Shown: one piece after another, positions 37,176 through 46,731 of the stretch | Numbering within the stretch: the first letter of the stretch is position 1 | How the letters are laid out: every line of letters starts with the position of its first letter | Assembly: GCA_903994795.1 (NCBI GenBank) | Contig: CAJEYI010000004.1 | Location: forward strand, 1-50,022 | Direction: 5' to 3' | Source of the DNA: an uncultured bacterium | GTDB taxonomy: Bacteria > Patescibacteriota > Minisyncoccia > Phycocordibacterales > Phycocordibacteraceae | Length of the DNA stretch: 50,022 bases | Position numbers and translations under genes: made by a program | Notes under the pieces: model-generated | What the model was told of the DNA's origin: nothing | Seen by the model: the letters and a program-made list of their open reading frames with translations, nothing else | Database searches by the model: none

Positions 37176-38507
37176 ATGAAGCAGTTTCTCTACTTACTTT
37201 TTTTTATAACTATATTTTCACTAACTGCTTTCCATGGCAGTGCGTCAGCGGCTGCTCTTGATCCAAGCAGCGCAGCGTATAAAAATCAGACCGCTGGAAT
37301 AGATGCTGCCATAGCTCAACGTGCAACCGATGAAAATGCGCTCCTAACCTATCAAGCAAGTCTTGCAAAGGCACAGGCAGCAGGAGACACAACAACAGCA
37401 ACACTGGTGCAAACTGAAATAACCGTAGACCAAGAAGACATAGCCCTTCAAACCGATCTAATAGCGCTAGATAACGCCACAATCCAAGGCGTGCCAGCAG
37501 CTCAAGCAGCTGCTCTACAAGCGACAATAAACACCGACGCAGCAAAGAAGAATACCGACCTTGCGACCCTAAACACACTCCGCGGGAATGCAACTGCTGC
37601 TGCTCAAGCTACGGCAAATGCGACAGCACAAACAAACGCCGTCGCAGCACAATCAACGGGAACGGGAAATTTCGTTCCACTCACAAACCTTCCTGTATTT
37701 CAAACAAATCTCACTACAGCACCTACCTTTCCTGTCTTCTTTAATGATTTGTACAAATACGCCATAGGGATTGCAGCAACGCTTGCTGTGCTTCAAATAA
37801 TGTATGCAGGGGTGCTTTATATGGGAGGGGATAGTGTCACAGAAACAAAACAAGCTAAAGATAAAATCGCTACATCAATTTTAGGACTCGTATTAGTGCT
37901 TTCACCAGTAATTATTTTCAGCATTATCAATCCGAAGATTTTAAATTTGAATGTTGGACTTAGTAGCCTTAACTCCACAACAGCAACGACAGCAACAGTG
38001 ACCCCTAGCACTCCCATAACACCCGGATCAGACACTCTCGGAACACTAGCAAACGGTGCAGCACCTACATGTACCGTTCCCATAGCCGATAAACAAGTAC
38101 TAAATTCACAAAATGATCAGGCGTGTTGTTCAAAACAAGCAGGGTGCGTGTTGACTGCGGGATTAAATCCAAACTCAGCAACTGGGGTAGGACTCCAAGA
38201 TGTTTGCTCGTGTAACGTAGTGACCACTGGGAGCGTAGGAGCAGGTCTTCAATCTACGTACTATGTAATGCACAGCGCATTAACTGGAGATGTGTTGCAA
38301 CACCCAACACCATCTTCCGTATCTGCAGTAAATAATTTTTACGCTGCATGTAAGAGTGGATCAACGAGTGTTACTGTCAAAGAAAGTGGTTCTCCTGCAG
38401 CATGTAGTTCGTATGACTTGAGTCAGTACGTAGCAGCGGGCGGAAAATATATGACTGCGGACGGTGATGGTGTTATGTGCGTTACCACTCAATTAACCTG
38501 TAGTTAA
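37176..38507 (+). CDS. TrbC/VirB2-like pilin-domain protein, extended
   Basis: Signal peptide; FFNDLYKYAIGIAATLAVLQIMYAGVLYMGGDSVTETKQAKDKIATSILGLVLVLSPVIIFSIINP. Confidence 0.75.
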   Translation: MKQFLYLLFFITIFSLTAFHGSASAAALDPSSAAYKNQTAGIDAAIAQRATDENALLTYQASLAKAQAAGDTTTATLVQTEITVDQEDIALQTDLIALDNATIQGVPAAQAAALQATINTDAAKKNTDLATLNTLRGNATAAAQATANATAQTNAVAAQSTGTGNFVPLTNLPVFQTNLTTAPTFPVFFNDLYKYAIGIAATLAVLQIMYAGVLYMGGDSVTETKQAKDKIATSILGLVLVLSPVIIFSIINPKILNLNVGLSSLNSTTATTATVTPSTPITPGSDTLGTLANGAAPTCTVPIADKQVLNSQNDQACCSKQAGCVLTAGLNPNSATGVGLQDVCSCNVVTTGSVGAGLQSTYYVMHSALTGDVLQHPTPSSVSAVNNFYAACKSGSTSVTVKESGSPAACSSYDLSQYVAAGGKYMTADGDGVMCVTTQLTCS

Positions 38508-38509
38508 TT

Positions 38510-39763
38510 ATGAAAAATCGCGCACAAATCATTCTGTCTGTTCTAGCAATACTTATCCTTCTGGGAATTGCTGCGTACTTTATATTTAAACCCTCTGCTC
38601 ATCTAACAGTGTCGACTGGAGTTGGTTTTGGTGATACGGGCTCAGGCACTGTTACGCCCGGAAGTGTTGTTGAGCCTGGAACTGGTTCGAATAGGGCAGG
38701 GGTTGTGGTTGCGCCCAACCTCATAAAAATTACTGACGGTCCTGTTTCAGCAGGAGAAGCAGTATTTGATATTGCTCCAGCACTCATACCTTCTGCAGCA
38801 GCAACCTCCACAGCGACGTCATCTACTGCTTTTATCCCTGCTAACTACACACCTGGCGATGTGGGGGTACATTATATTGATCGCGAGAGTGGAAATGTAT
38901 ACGAATATCTCGCGCTTTCAAGAAAACTTTCTCGGATATCTAACAGAACACTTCCGGGTATCCAGGAAGCGTCGTGGCTTGCTGATGGGTCAATGGCAAT
39001 TGTGCGCTACGTTTCACAAGCAAGTGGTTCATCACACATCACAACCTATGCACTGCCTGCTACTGGCACAGGAGGGTACTTTTTCCAACAAGATTTGGAT
39101 CAAGCTACTATAATTGGCTCGAGTACCGTTTTTATTCTCGCCTCAAATTCAACCGGGTCCACAGGAAGCACTGCAAAGTCAGACGGCACAAATCCAAAAT
39201 CATTATTTGCTTCTGCGCTTTCATCAATTTTTGTGAAAGCCGGTGGAAGTAACTTCTTAGCGGTGACAAAGGCAGCGTCGGAACTTGATGGATATGCTTT
39301 CCTACTATCCAACAATGGCAACATGACTCCAATTCTAGGGCCGCTGAAAGGTCTTACAATACTGCCCAGCCCTTCAGGCAAAACAATTTTGTATAGCTAC
39401 ACAGACGGCACGGCACTCCACATGTCTGCGTTTAATATCAGTGACGGTATAGTAATAAATCTTCCTCTCGCAACCCTAGCAGAGAAGTGTGTGTGGGCAA
39501 GCAATAGCACTTCACTATATTGTGGTATTCCATCATCTTTAAATGATGCAAACATCCCTGACGACTGGTACCAAGGAACTACTTCCTTTACAGATAAAAT
39601 ATGGCGCATTGACTTGTCCACACGACTAGCCACACTTATTGTTGACCCATCACAAGGTGGAAAGGTAGATATTGATGCGGTGGATTTATCTATCGATCCA
39701 ACCTCGCAAGTGCTTGTATTTAGAAACAAAAAAGATAGCTCGCTTTGGGCGTACAGTCTTTAG
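38510..39763 (+). CDS. Hypothetical membrane-anchored protein, possible beta-propeller-like periplasmic domain
   Basis: N-terminal TM; last gene of the T4SS-like operon. Confidence 0.65.
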   Translation: MKNRAQIILSVLAILILLGIAAYFIFKPSAHLTVSTGVGFGDTGSGTVTPGSVVEPGTGSNRAGVVVAPNLIKITDGPVSAGEAVFDIAPALIPSAAATSTATSSTAFIPANYTPGDVGVHYIDRESGNVYEYLALSRKLSRISNRTLPGIQEASWLADGSMAIVRYVSQASGSSHITTYALPATGTGGYFFQQDLDQATIIGSSTVFILASNSTGSTGSTAKSDGTNPKSLFASALSSIFVKAGGSNFLAVTKAASELDGYAFLLSNNGNMTPILGPLKGLTILPSPSGKTILYSYTDGTALHMSAFNISDGIVINLPLATLAEKCVWASNSTSLYCGIPSSLNDANIPDDWYQGTTSFTDKIWRIDLSTRLATLIVDPSQGGKVDIDAVDLSIDPTSQVLVFRNKKDSSLWAYSL

Positions 39764-40530
39764 TTTGTATCTATCGAGAACGGTTTTCGTATAATGTGCG
39801 CGAGTCCAAATTGGAAGAGCATGAAGATATTACTTGTGATGAAGTAGAGGGCGATCGCTCCAGAAGAATATCCAAGAAATGCAATAAATACAGGCAGAAT
39901 GTAGCGCATTTGCATTGTCATTGCTCGACCAAATTCTTCTTGCATAGATGCTGGTGTTCCGGGCTTTGCATTTGTCTTTACCGTTTCTTTTGATGGTACT
40001 GAGGCCGCTGGAACTGGAATACCCCAATATCCATACGCGAACTGGCTAAGTCCAGCAAGCGCTGCAAGAATTATGTTTGGACTTGAAATAACAAAGAACC
40101 CAAGAAAAAGAGGGGAGAGTACTGGTGGTACGTGTACGAACGAGTACAAAATACCTGTATTGACTACGTACAGCGCTTTGTTTCGTACAATTAGGTAGAG
40201 CGTGAAGATGACTGGAAGCTGTATGAAAAGTGTGAGAATGCTCGCAAATGGATTTACTTTGTATTCTTTGTACAGTGCAAAGGTTTCTTTTGCGAGTGTC
40301 TCACGATCGTTCTTGTATTTTTCCTGAATAGCTTTAATCTTTGGATTCAATACTTGCATTGCTTTCTGTGTATGCACCATTGAAATACTGAGAGGTAGAA
40401 TGATGAATCGCACGAGAAGCACAACTCCAACAAGCGCCAGGCCGACATCTCCATGCGGAGCAATGCCAACCAAAAAGATGAGAATGTTATAAATAGGTAC
40501 GTAGAGAATTGTGTGGAAGAAAGAAAGCAT
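39760..40530 (-). CDS. yidC: YidC/Oxa1-family membrane protein insertase
   Basis: GDVGLALVGVVLLVRFIILPLSI, MQVLNPKIKAIQEKYKNDRETLAKETFALYKEYKVNPFASILTLFIQLPVIFTLY. Confidence 0.95.
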   Translation of the reverse strand: MLSFFHTILYVPIYNILIFLVGIAPHGDVGLALVGVVLLVRFIILPLSISMVHTQKAMQVLNPKIKAIQEKYKNDRETLAKETFALYKEYKVNPFASILTLFIQLPVIFTLYLIVRNKALYVVNTGILYSFVHVPPVLSPLFLGFFVISSPNIILAALAGLSQFAYGYWGIPVPAASVPSKETVKTNAKPGTPASMQEEFGRAMTMQMRYILPVFIAFLGYSSGAIALYFITSNIFMLFQFGLAHIIRKPFSIDTN

Positions 40531-40544
40531 GTATAGAGAATACC

Positions 40545-40865
40545 TTAAATCTGACTTGGTTGTAAGAGTGCGTGAATTTCAGTAGTGATTTCGGAGAAGG
40601 GGAGCGCAGCTGCCCCAGGGCGTGCATATACAATTAGTGCTCTTTTATCAGTTGAAAAAGGTGCCACCACCTCACGTACGCGGCGTTTAAGTAAGTGCCG
40701 CGAGACCGAGCTTTTGGCAACTTTCTTGGACACAACGACAGCTACGCCAATACCCTTAGATGAAATAGTTATTGAAAAGTGGCTTGAAGTAAGGCGTTGT
40801 GCGGCCCGATCACTAGAAACTGCCGTAAAATCTGGCCGGGAGAGATGTATCCGGCGATTTGGCAT
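40545..40865 (-). CDS. rnpA: Ribonuclease P protein component
   Basis: VVVSKKVAKSSVSRHLLKRRVREVV between yidC and rpmH. Confidence 0.92.
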   Translation of the reverse strand: MPNRRIHLSRPDFTAVSSDRAAQRLTSSHFSITISSKGIGVAVVVSKKVAKSSVSRHLLKRRVREVVAPFSTDKRALIVYARPGAAALPFSEITTEIHALLQPSQI

Positions 40866-40874
40866 GGTAAATGC

Positions 40875-41012
40875 TTAGACAGCAAGCTCTGCTCGACCCT
40901 TTCGGCGACGTCGGAGAAGCACCTTTCTTCCTGCTGGAGTAGCGCTACGAACCAAGAAACCGTGTGTGGTTGCTCGTTTTCGCTTCTTTGGTTGATATGT
41001 TCGCTTTGGCAT
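40875..41012 (-). CDS. rpmH: 50S ribosomal protein L34 (not in the ORF track)
   Basis: Direct translation: [45 protein letters not shown]. Confidence 0.96.
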   Translation of the reverse strand: MPKRTYQPKKRKRATTHGFLVRSATPAGRKVLLRRRRKGRAELAV

Positions 41013-41129
41013 AAAATATATAAACTCTTGTCCACAGGATAATAACAGGTTGCGCGAATATGTGCAAGAAATACGTGGTTTATGAAAATCCTATGCGTGT
41101 CTCAAAAAGACCGGTATACTATCCCCACT

Positions 41130-42479
41130 ATGGATAGGATTGATCCGCATGAACTTTGGGAACGAACGCTGACACAGGTAGAGTTATCTGTTTCGCCTGC
41201 AAATTTCAATACGTGGTTTAAGGACAGTGCGATCATAAAAATTGAGGATGGGATTGTGTACATAGGAGTACCAAGTCAGTTCTTCCGTGATTGGTATATA
41301 AAGAAATTCAACACACTTCTCCTCAAGATTATTCGAGATATTTCATATGAGTACCGGAATATCGAATACATGATCGTAAAGGATGTGGCGCGTAAGTCGA
41401 AAGAGGTGAAGAAAGTTGCGCGCCCAACAGTAGAACTCCCGCTTGATGATTTCTATATAAATAAAAGTGACAATCTAAACCCTCGCTACACCTTTGACAC
41501 GTTTGTCGTTGGATCGTTCAATGAGATGGCATTCACCGCAGCAAAAGCGGCCATTGAGCGTCCAGGGATCACATACAACCCACTTTTCATCTACGGAGAT
41601 ACTGGGAGAGGGAAGACGCACCTTATACAGGCCATAGGAAATCAGTTTAAGAAGTTGTATCCAAATAGAAAGGTCTTTTATCTAACATCTGAGAAGTTCT
41701 CCGTGGATTATCTCGACTCCCTCCAAAACGGCACAGCGAATAGATTTAAAGACAAGTATCGCCAATATGACCTGCTCATAATGGATGATGTGCAGTTTTT
41801 AGCAAAAAAAGACAAAAGTGCTGAGGAACTCTTCCATTTGTTTAATTCTCTATATGATAACAATAAACAGATAATCTTCTCGTCTGATCGTGCACCTGTG
41901 GCAATTGCTGATATTGCTGACCGACTTAAAGGGCGCCTCTCAAGCGGAATGACTATCGATATTGGTGAGCCTGACGCAGAGTCACGAATCGCAATCGTTA
42001 GAAAAAAGGTAGCCCTTCATGGAATCACACTCACTGATGAGGTAACTGAATACATCGCAACAGCTGTTGCTGGGAGCATTCGTGAACTTGAGGGAGTAAT
42101 AAACTCAGTGGTATGCCACACCCAAATGAAAGGCATCCCGCCCGATCTTCTTGAAATAAAAGCCTCACTTCGTTCTTTCTCTCGTCCACAAAAGACCGTA
42201 TCTGTTAAACATGTCGTTTCTAAGGTTGCTGAATTTTATGGAATTGACGAAGAGAGCATATATGAAAAGACTCGCCGACGTGAAGTTGTGCGTCCTCGAC
42301 AGGTAATTATGTACATACTTCGTGAAGATTTCTCAGTATCGTACCCAACCATCGGAACGAAACTTGGTGGGCGTGATCACACAACTGTTATTCACTCATG
42401 TGAGAAAGTTAAGAGGGAGGTGGGTTCAGATACAGAACTCGCGAAAGAAATTCAAGATATTCGAAGCCTGCTTGTATAA
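41130..42479 (+). CDS. dnaA: Chromosomal replication initiator protein DnaA
   Basis: PLFIYGDTGRGKTHLIQAIGN, LLIMDDVQFLAKKDKSAEELFHLFNSLYDNNKQIIFSSDR, GGRDHTTVIHSCEKV; ATG at 41130 chosen over the track start at 41082. Confidence 0.97.
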   Translation: MDRIDPHELWERTLTQVELSVSPANFNTWFKDSAIIKIEDGIVYIGVPSQFFRDWYIKKFNTLLLKIIRDISYEYRNIEYMIVKDVARKSKEVKKVARPTVELPLDDFYINKSDNLNPRYTFDTFVVGSFNEMAFTAAKAAIERPGITYNPLFIYGDTGRGKTHLIQAIGNQFKKLYPNRKVFYLTSEKFSVDYLDSLQNGTANRFKDKYRQYDLLIMDDVQFLAKKDKSAEELFHLFNSLYDNNKQIIFSSDRAPVAIADIADRLKGRLSSGMTIDIGEPDAESRIAIVRKKVALHGITLTDEVTEYIATAVAGSIRELEGVINSVVCHTQMKGIPPDLLEIKASLRSFSRPQKTVSVKHVVSKVAEFYGIDEESIYEKTRRREVVRPRQVIMYILREDFSVSYPTIGTKLGGRDHTTVIHSCEKVKREVGSDTELAKEIQDIRSLLV

Positions 42480-42762
42480 CGAAATTACTAAGTCTTGTTT
42501 TGGGTCTTTTAAAACGCAAGTGGAAAAGGTCTGTATAAGCATGTGGATAAATTGGGGGTAGTAGTGGGGAAAAAAGAATAAGCGAGGTGGACAAATCGGG
42601 GATAAAAAGTAAGTCGAAAAAGTAATCCCCAGATACCCGTCCACAAGTGGCTATTTATAAAGGGTTTTCAACAGGTTACGTAAAAGTACACAAGCTGTTA
42701 AATAACGTATATACTGTCCTTATTGAGGTTTTCCACCTATCCACACCCCTAATAATAAGCGT
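42480..42762. promoter_or_regulatory. Probable oriC with DnaA boxes
   Basis: TGTGGATAA (42542-42550, exact DnaA box), GGTGGACAA (42586), CCGTCCACA (42637), CTATCCACA (42737), AT-rich stretch 42651-42720; a further TTGTCCACA at 41028. Confidence 0.8.
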
Positions 42763-43863
42763 ATGATCATTTCTATAGATAAAAAAGAACTAGCAGAAGC
42801 GGTGAGTAGCGTCTCTCGCTTTGCTGAAAGGAGATCAACCACACTACCGGTTCTCGCAGGTATAGTTATTGTCGCTGGTGACGATGGAATTAAACTTCGA
42901 GCAACAAATCTTGAGACAGGAATTGATAGAAAAATAAATGGAACCATAAAAGATCCTGGGGTTGTGGCACTTTCAGCGAACACACTTCGAGAGATTACAT
43001 CTTCATTCACTGGAAGTGGTCAGCTCACACTCGAGCATGGTGGTGACACCGTCGTTATTACCACAGGAACGGGTCGTAGCACGCTTAAAACTCTTCCGTA
43101 CGAGGATTTCCCTATTCTACCTTTTCCAGAAGCAACAGCAGCCAATTTTTCAATTAGCGGAAGTCTTTTAAAAAACCTTATTGGGACTGTTGCTGGGTGT
43201 GCTTCGCCCTCGAGTGTACGTCCTGAGCTCGGTAGCGTACTTATTTCAGCGGAGGGAGGTGTTATTAAAGCCGTTGCGACGGACTCATTCAGATTGGCTG
43301 AGAAAAAAATAACTATTCCTGGGTTAAATTCACAATTTTCATTCTTAATTCCTGCAAAAAATGCACTCGACATAATGCAGACACTTCCCGATGAAATGAT
43401 TGAGGTACGGAGCGATGATCATCAGTGCGCATTTTCTTGTCCTTCAATGATGCTTACAACCCGTCTAGTTACAATTGCGTACCCGGACTACGCTCAAATA
43501 ATCCCAAAATCATTTGTGACGGATGCGACTGTCTTACGAAAAGACTTCGAATCAGTACTTAAACAATCAGCAGTTTTTTCTGACTCATTCCAAAAAGTTC
43601 GACTAGGTTTTACAGTTGGAGATAAAAAAGTAACAATTCAGGCCCAGAATAATGATGTTGGTGACTCTTCTGATTCAATTTCTGCAGTTGTGAAGGGTGA
43701 TGAAATTGAGCTCTCTTTTAACTTTAGATACCTTACAGCACCACTTTCATTAATTACATCTGAAAGTATTACACTTTCAGCAAGTGGAATAGGACGACCA
43801 TTGGTAATTAAGGGGGTTGGAGACGCATCATTTTTGTATCTCGTGATGCCAATGAATCAGTAG
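42763..43863 (+). CDS. dnaN: DNA polymerase III beta subunit (sliding clamp)
   Basis: RRSTTLPVLAGIVIVAGDDGIKLRATNLETGI, YLVMPMNQ C-terminus; position after dnaA. Confidence 0.95.
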   Translation: MIISIDKKELAEAVSSVSRFAERRSTTLPVLAGIVIVAGDDGIKLRATNLETGIDRKINGTIKDPGVVALSANTLREITSSFTGSGQLTLEHGGDTVVITTGTGRSTLKTLPYEDFPILPFPEATAANFSISGSLLKNLIGTVAGCASPSSVRPELGSVLISAEGGVIKAVATDSFRLAEKKITIPGLNSQFSFLIPAKNALDIMQTLPDEMIEVRSDDHQCAFSCPSMMLTTRLVTIAYPDYAQIIPKSFVTDATVLRKDFESVLKQSAVFSDSFQKVRLGFTVGDKKVTIQAQNNDVGDSSDSISAVVKGDEIELSFNFRYLTAPLSLITSESITLSASGIGRPLVIKGVGDASFLYLVMPMNQ

Positions 43864-43876
43864 GTAGCATAATTTT

Positions 43877-44128
43877 ATGCAGGCATTAAGCGCGCTACTT
43901 CTAAATTATAAAATTCCTGGAGTTCGTGAATCTGAAATTCGAAAGATATGTGCAGAAGAAGTCTTTAATATGACAGGGTGTGCACTAAAACCAACACAGG
44001 TTAGTTATAAGAGCGAGAAACTAAGGATAAATGTGCCGCCAGTATTAAAATCAGCAATACTGCTTCGTCAAAAAGAGCTTCTCGAGAGAATTTCCAACAG
44101 ACAAGTTAAAATCCAAAAGATTAATTAG
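43877..44128 (+). CDS. Small DciA/DUF721-like protein
   Basis: IRKICAEEVFNMTGCALKPTQVSYKSEKLRINVPPVLKSAILLRQKELLERI resembles the DUF721 core; follows dnaN. Confidence 0.5.
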   Translation: MQALSALLLNYKIPGVRESEIRKICAEEVFNMTGCALKPTQVSYKSEKLRINVPPVLKSAILLRQKELLERISNRQVKIQKIN

Positions 44129-46358
44129 TTACAGTTGTTTGCACGGTTGTGCCACCGTCTGGATTCGTTGTTGTTGTAGTTGTGGTATTGCCAGTCGTTG
44201 ATGTTGTTGAGCCACCAGAACCTGCACCAGAAAGCCATTGTTGTAGCGGGTATTCCCAATATGCGTACTGGGGATCATTTCCTGGATTTGAAGGTTGTCC
44301 TCCAAGAGGGTTTCCCTTACTCATCCAGTAGAGTAGTTCGTGAATAGCTACTGAACCATCTGGAAGGTGTACTTGATATACACCATGAAGTGCTGGAGGC
44401 GCGCTATCTGGAATAGTGCGTGGCTCACTAAAGTATTCAACAGGGTATTTAGCAATTGCCACTTGCATAAACGCATTCCACATAGGAGCAACAATATAAC
44501 CAGCAATTTCCTTCACCATCGGTGAGTTGTCATTGTTTCCTGCCCAGACACCCACTGCAATTGAGGGAGTGTATCCAACAGTCCACGCATCGCGAGAATC
44601 ATTCGTGGTACCAGTCTTTGCGGCAACGTCATATCCCGGGAATGTAAATGGGTTTACAGGAGGGTATTCTGGCTGGCGCGCAGCATTATTTGAAAGCATT
44701 GAAGAAATATCATGCGCAACTCCTGCGTCGAGTACTTGTTGAGGGTTAGGTTTGTCTTCCTCGAGAACATTTCCATTTGCGTCAGTTATTTTTAAGATAC
44801 TCGAAGGAGCATTATAAATACCATTATTTGCAAAAGTCGCATAGGCATTAGTAATATCGAGAAGGCGTACTTCCGCGGCACCAAGAGCAAAAGAAAGCCC
44901 ATAGTTCTTTGCACTTCCTAGTGTTGTAATCCCCATACTTTTTGCGAGATCAATTACATTTTGAATCCCTGCAAGATAAAGAACCTTTACTGCTGGTACG
45001 TTAATTGATTGTGCGAGAGCTGTTGTAAATGTCATTGGTCCACGGAACTGGCCGTCATAGTTTTGAGGCGAATAGCATGGAGGAGTGTCATTATGATTAT
45101 CACTCGCTGCACAGTTCGTAGAGAACTGAGTTGGAAGATCGAAGATTGCAGTTTGAGGTGTGTAACCCTCATTCAGCGCTGCCGCGTACACAAATGGCTT
45201 AAATGACGATCCTGGTTGTCGCTGAGCAAGTGCCGCGTTGAAGTTTCCATCAATTTGAGTGTCGAAGTAATTTCTAGAACCAACCATCGCGAGGATCTGA
45301 CCTGTTTTCGGGTCTATCGCCACAAGCGAAGCATTGCTTGCGTTGAATTTAGTAACATTTGCAAGTGCATATTGATTAACAATTGACTCAGCAGAGGATT
45401 GAAGTCCTGTGTCGAGTGTTGATGTAACGGTGAGTCCTTGATTGACCACATCTACACCGTATTTGTTTTCCAAGTATTGTCGTATGTAGAAAACAAAGTG
45501 TGGCGCAAGGATTGAGCTATTTTGAAGCTGATTAAACGTAACGGCCTCGTTCTTTGCTTGATCGTATTGCGCTTGAGTTATGTATTTAAGTTGGAACATT
45601 CGAGCGAGTACGGTATTTTTTCGAGCATCTAAATCTGCACGATTATTTCCGAATGGGGAATAATATGTGGGGGACTGGGGAAGTGCTGCAAGATATGCCG
45701 ACTGTGCAAGGTCTAGCGCAGAAGCATCTATACCGAAATACGAACGGCTCGCAGACTCAACACCATACAAATTTCCACCATACGGAGCACTGTTCAAGTA
45801 CAGCTCCAGAATCTGATCTTTTGTATAGTGTTGACCAAGTTTCCATGCGAGAACCCACTCCTGGAGTTTTCTCAAAATACTTTTTCGTTGAGTGAGGAGG
45901 CTATTTTTTACAACCTGCTGTGTAAGTGTTGAGCCACCCTGCACAAATGATCTATGAATAATATCGGTAATTAGGGAACGAACGATTGCTGTAATAGAAA
46001 TTGCGCCTTCGTGATAGAAGTTTGAGTCTTCAATTGAAATAGTTGCCTGTTGTACAAAAGGGGAAGTGCTGGCCAGGGGCACGTTTTCACGGCGCACGTC
46101 AGTGTTTAGGTCATAGAGAAGTGTTTGGCCGGTTCTGTCATATATCTTTGTAGATGCTGTAGATTTTTGCTGAATAAAGGTGTTTACATCAGGAAGCGGT
46201 GTAAATGCAACCCACAAAAAGAGGCCACCAAAAGCAAGTAGTCCAAGACCAATAAGCACAAATAAGACTTTTAAAATTGGGTGGGGATTATGAAAAAACT
46301 CACGAATTGAAAACTTCTTACCTTTTTTCTTTTCTTTATGTGTCTTTTTTACCTTCAT
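44121..46358 (-). CDS. Class A penicillin-binding protein (transglycosylase/transpeptidase)
   Basis: ISIEDSNFYHEGAISITAIVRSL, GGSTLTQQVVKN, RQPGSSFKPFVYAAAL, AAKTGTTNDSRDAWTVGYTP. Confidence 0.95.
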   Translation of the reverse strand: MKVKKTHKEKKKGKKFSIREFFHNPHPILKVLFVLIGLGLLAFGGLFLWVAFTPLPDVNTFIQQKSTASTKIYDRTGQTLLYDLNTDVRRENVPLASTSPFVQQATISIEDSNFYHEGAISITAIVRSLITDIIHRSFVQGGSTLTQQVVKNSLLTQRKSILRKLQEWVLAWKLGQHYTKDQILELYLNSAPYGGNLYGVESASRSYFGIDASALDLAQSAYLAALPQSPTYYSPFGNNRADLDARKNTVLARMFQLKYITQAQYDQAKNEAVTFNQLQNSSILAPHFVFYIRQYLENKYGVDVVNQGLTVTSTLDTGLQSSAESIVNQYALANVTKFNASNASLVAIDPKTGQILAMVGSRNYFDTQIDGNFNAALAQRQPGSSFKPFVYAAALNEGYTPQTAIFDLPTQFSTNCAASDNHNDTPPCYSPQNYDGQFRGPMTFTTALAQSINVPAVKVLYLAGIQNVIDLAKSMGITTLGSAKNYGLSFALGAAEVRLLDITNAYATFANNGIYNAPSSILKITDANGNVLEEDKPNPQQVLDAGVAHDISSMLSNNAARQPEYPPVNPFTFPGYDVAAKTGTTNDSRDAWTVGYTPSIAVGVWAGNNDNSPMVKEIAGYIVAPMWNAFMQVAIAKYPVEYFSEPRTIPDSAPPALHGVYQVHLPDGSVAIHELLYWMSKGNPLGGQPSNPGNDPQYAYWEYPLQQWLSGAGSGGSTTSTTGNTTTTTTTNPDGGTTVQTTVTN

Positions 46359-46375
46359 ATCTAAATCCTAGCATA

Positions 46376-46408
46376 AAAATAGCTCTTTCAACTGAAAGAG
46401 CTATTTTT
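46376..46408. terminator. Bidirectional terminator-like hairpin
   Basis: AAAAATAGCTCTTTCA-AC-TGAAAGAGCTATTTTT. Confidence 0.8.
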
Positions 46409-46439
46409 AACATGAGAGTTTTTCTCAACCTTTTTAAAC

Positions 46440-46622
46440 TTAAAATGTTTCGTCTTCTTCTTCGATCCCAAAACCAAGCTTTCCCAGGTTGTTTGGGTCG
46501 AGGTCATCATCATCTTCAATATCATCGTCCTCCTCAGGAAGATCTAAATCATCATCCTCTAGCTCGTCATCAACGAGAGCGGGATCAAATTCCTCATCAT
46601 CTTTTAGTGTGTCATCATCCAT
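46440..46622 (-). CDS. Highly acidic small protein
   Basis: 60-aa Asp/Glu-rich ORF MDDDTLKDDEEFDPALVDDELEDDDLDLPEEDDD... Confidence 0.6.
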   Translation of the reverse strand: MDDDTLKDDEEFDPALVDDELEDDDLDLPEEDDDIEDDDDLDPNNLGKLGFGIEEEDETF

Positions 46623-46731
46623 GTCTAGGTAATTCTATATTCGTAAATAAATTCCGCATATGAGCGGGAACCTCTTATATATACTAGACCAGAAAAAAAT
46701 TGCAAAGGTGTGTGGAAATAAACTGTGGATA

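Noticed and set aside
40769-41042. ORF-track frames 40769-41035 (-) and 40797-41042 (+)
   Set aside because: They overlap rpmH, which is clearly encoded in a different minus-strand frame
44149-44331. Thr-rich C-terminus of the PBP (ACC/ACA-rich run) as a microsatellite or phase-variable tract
   Set aside because: Codons are mixed rather than a pure repeat; Thr/Ser/Gly-rich tails are common on class A PBPs
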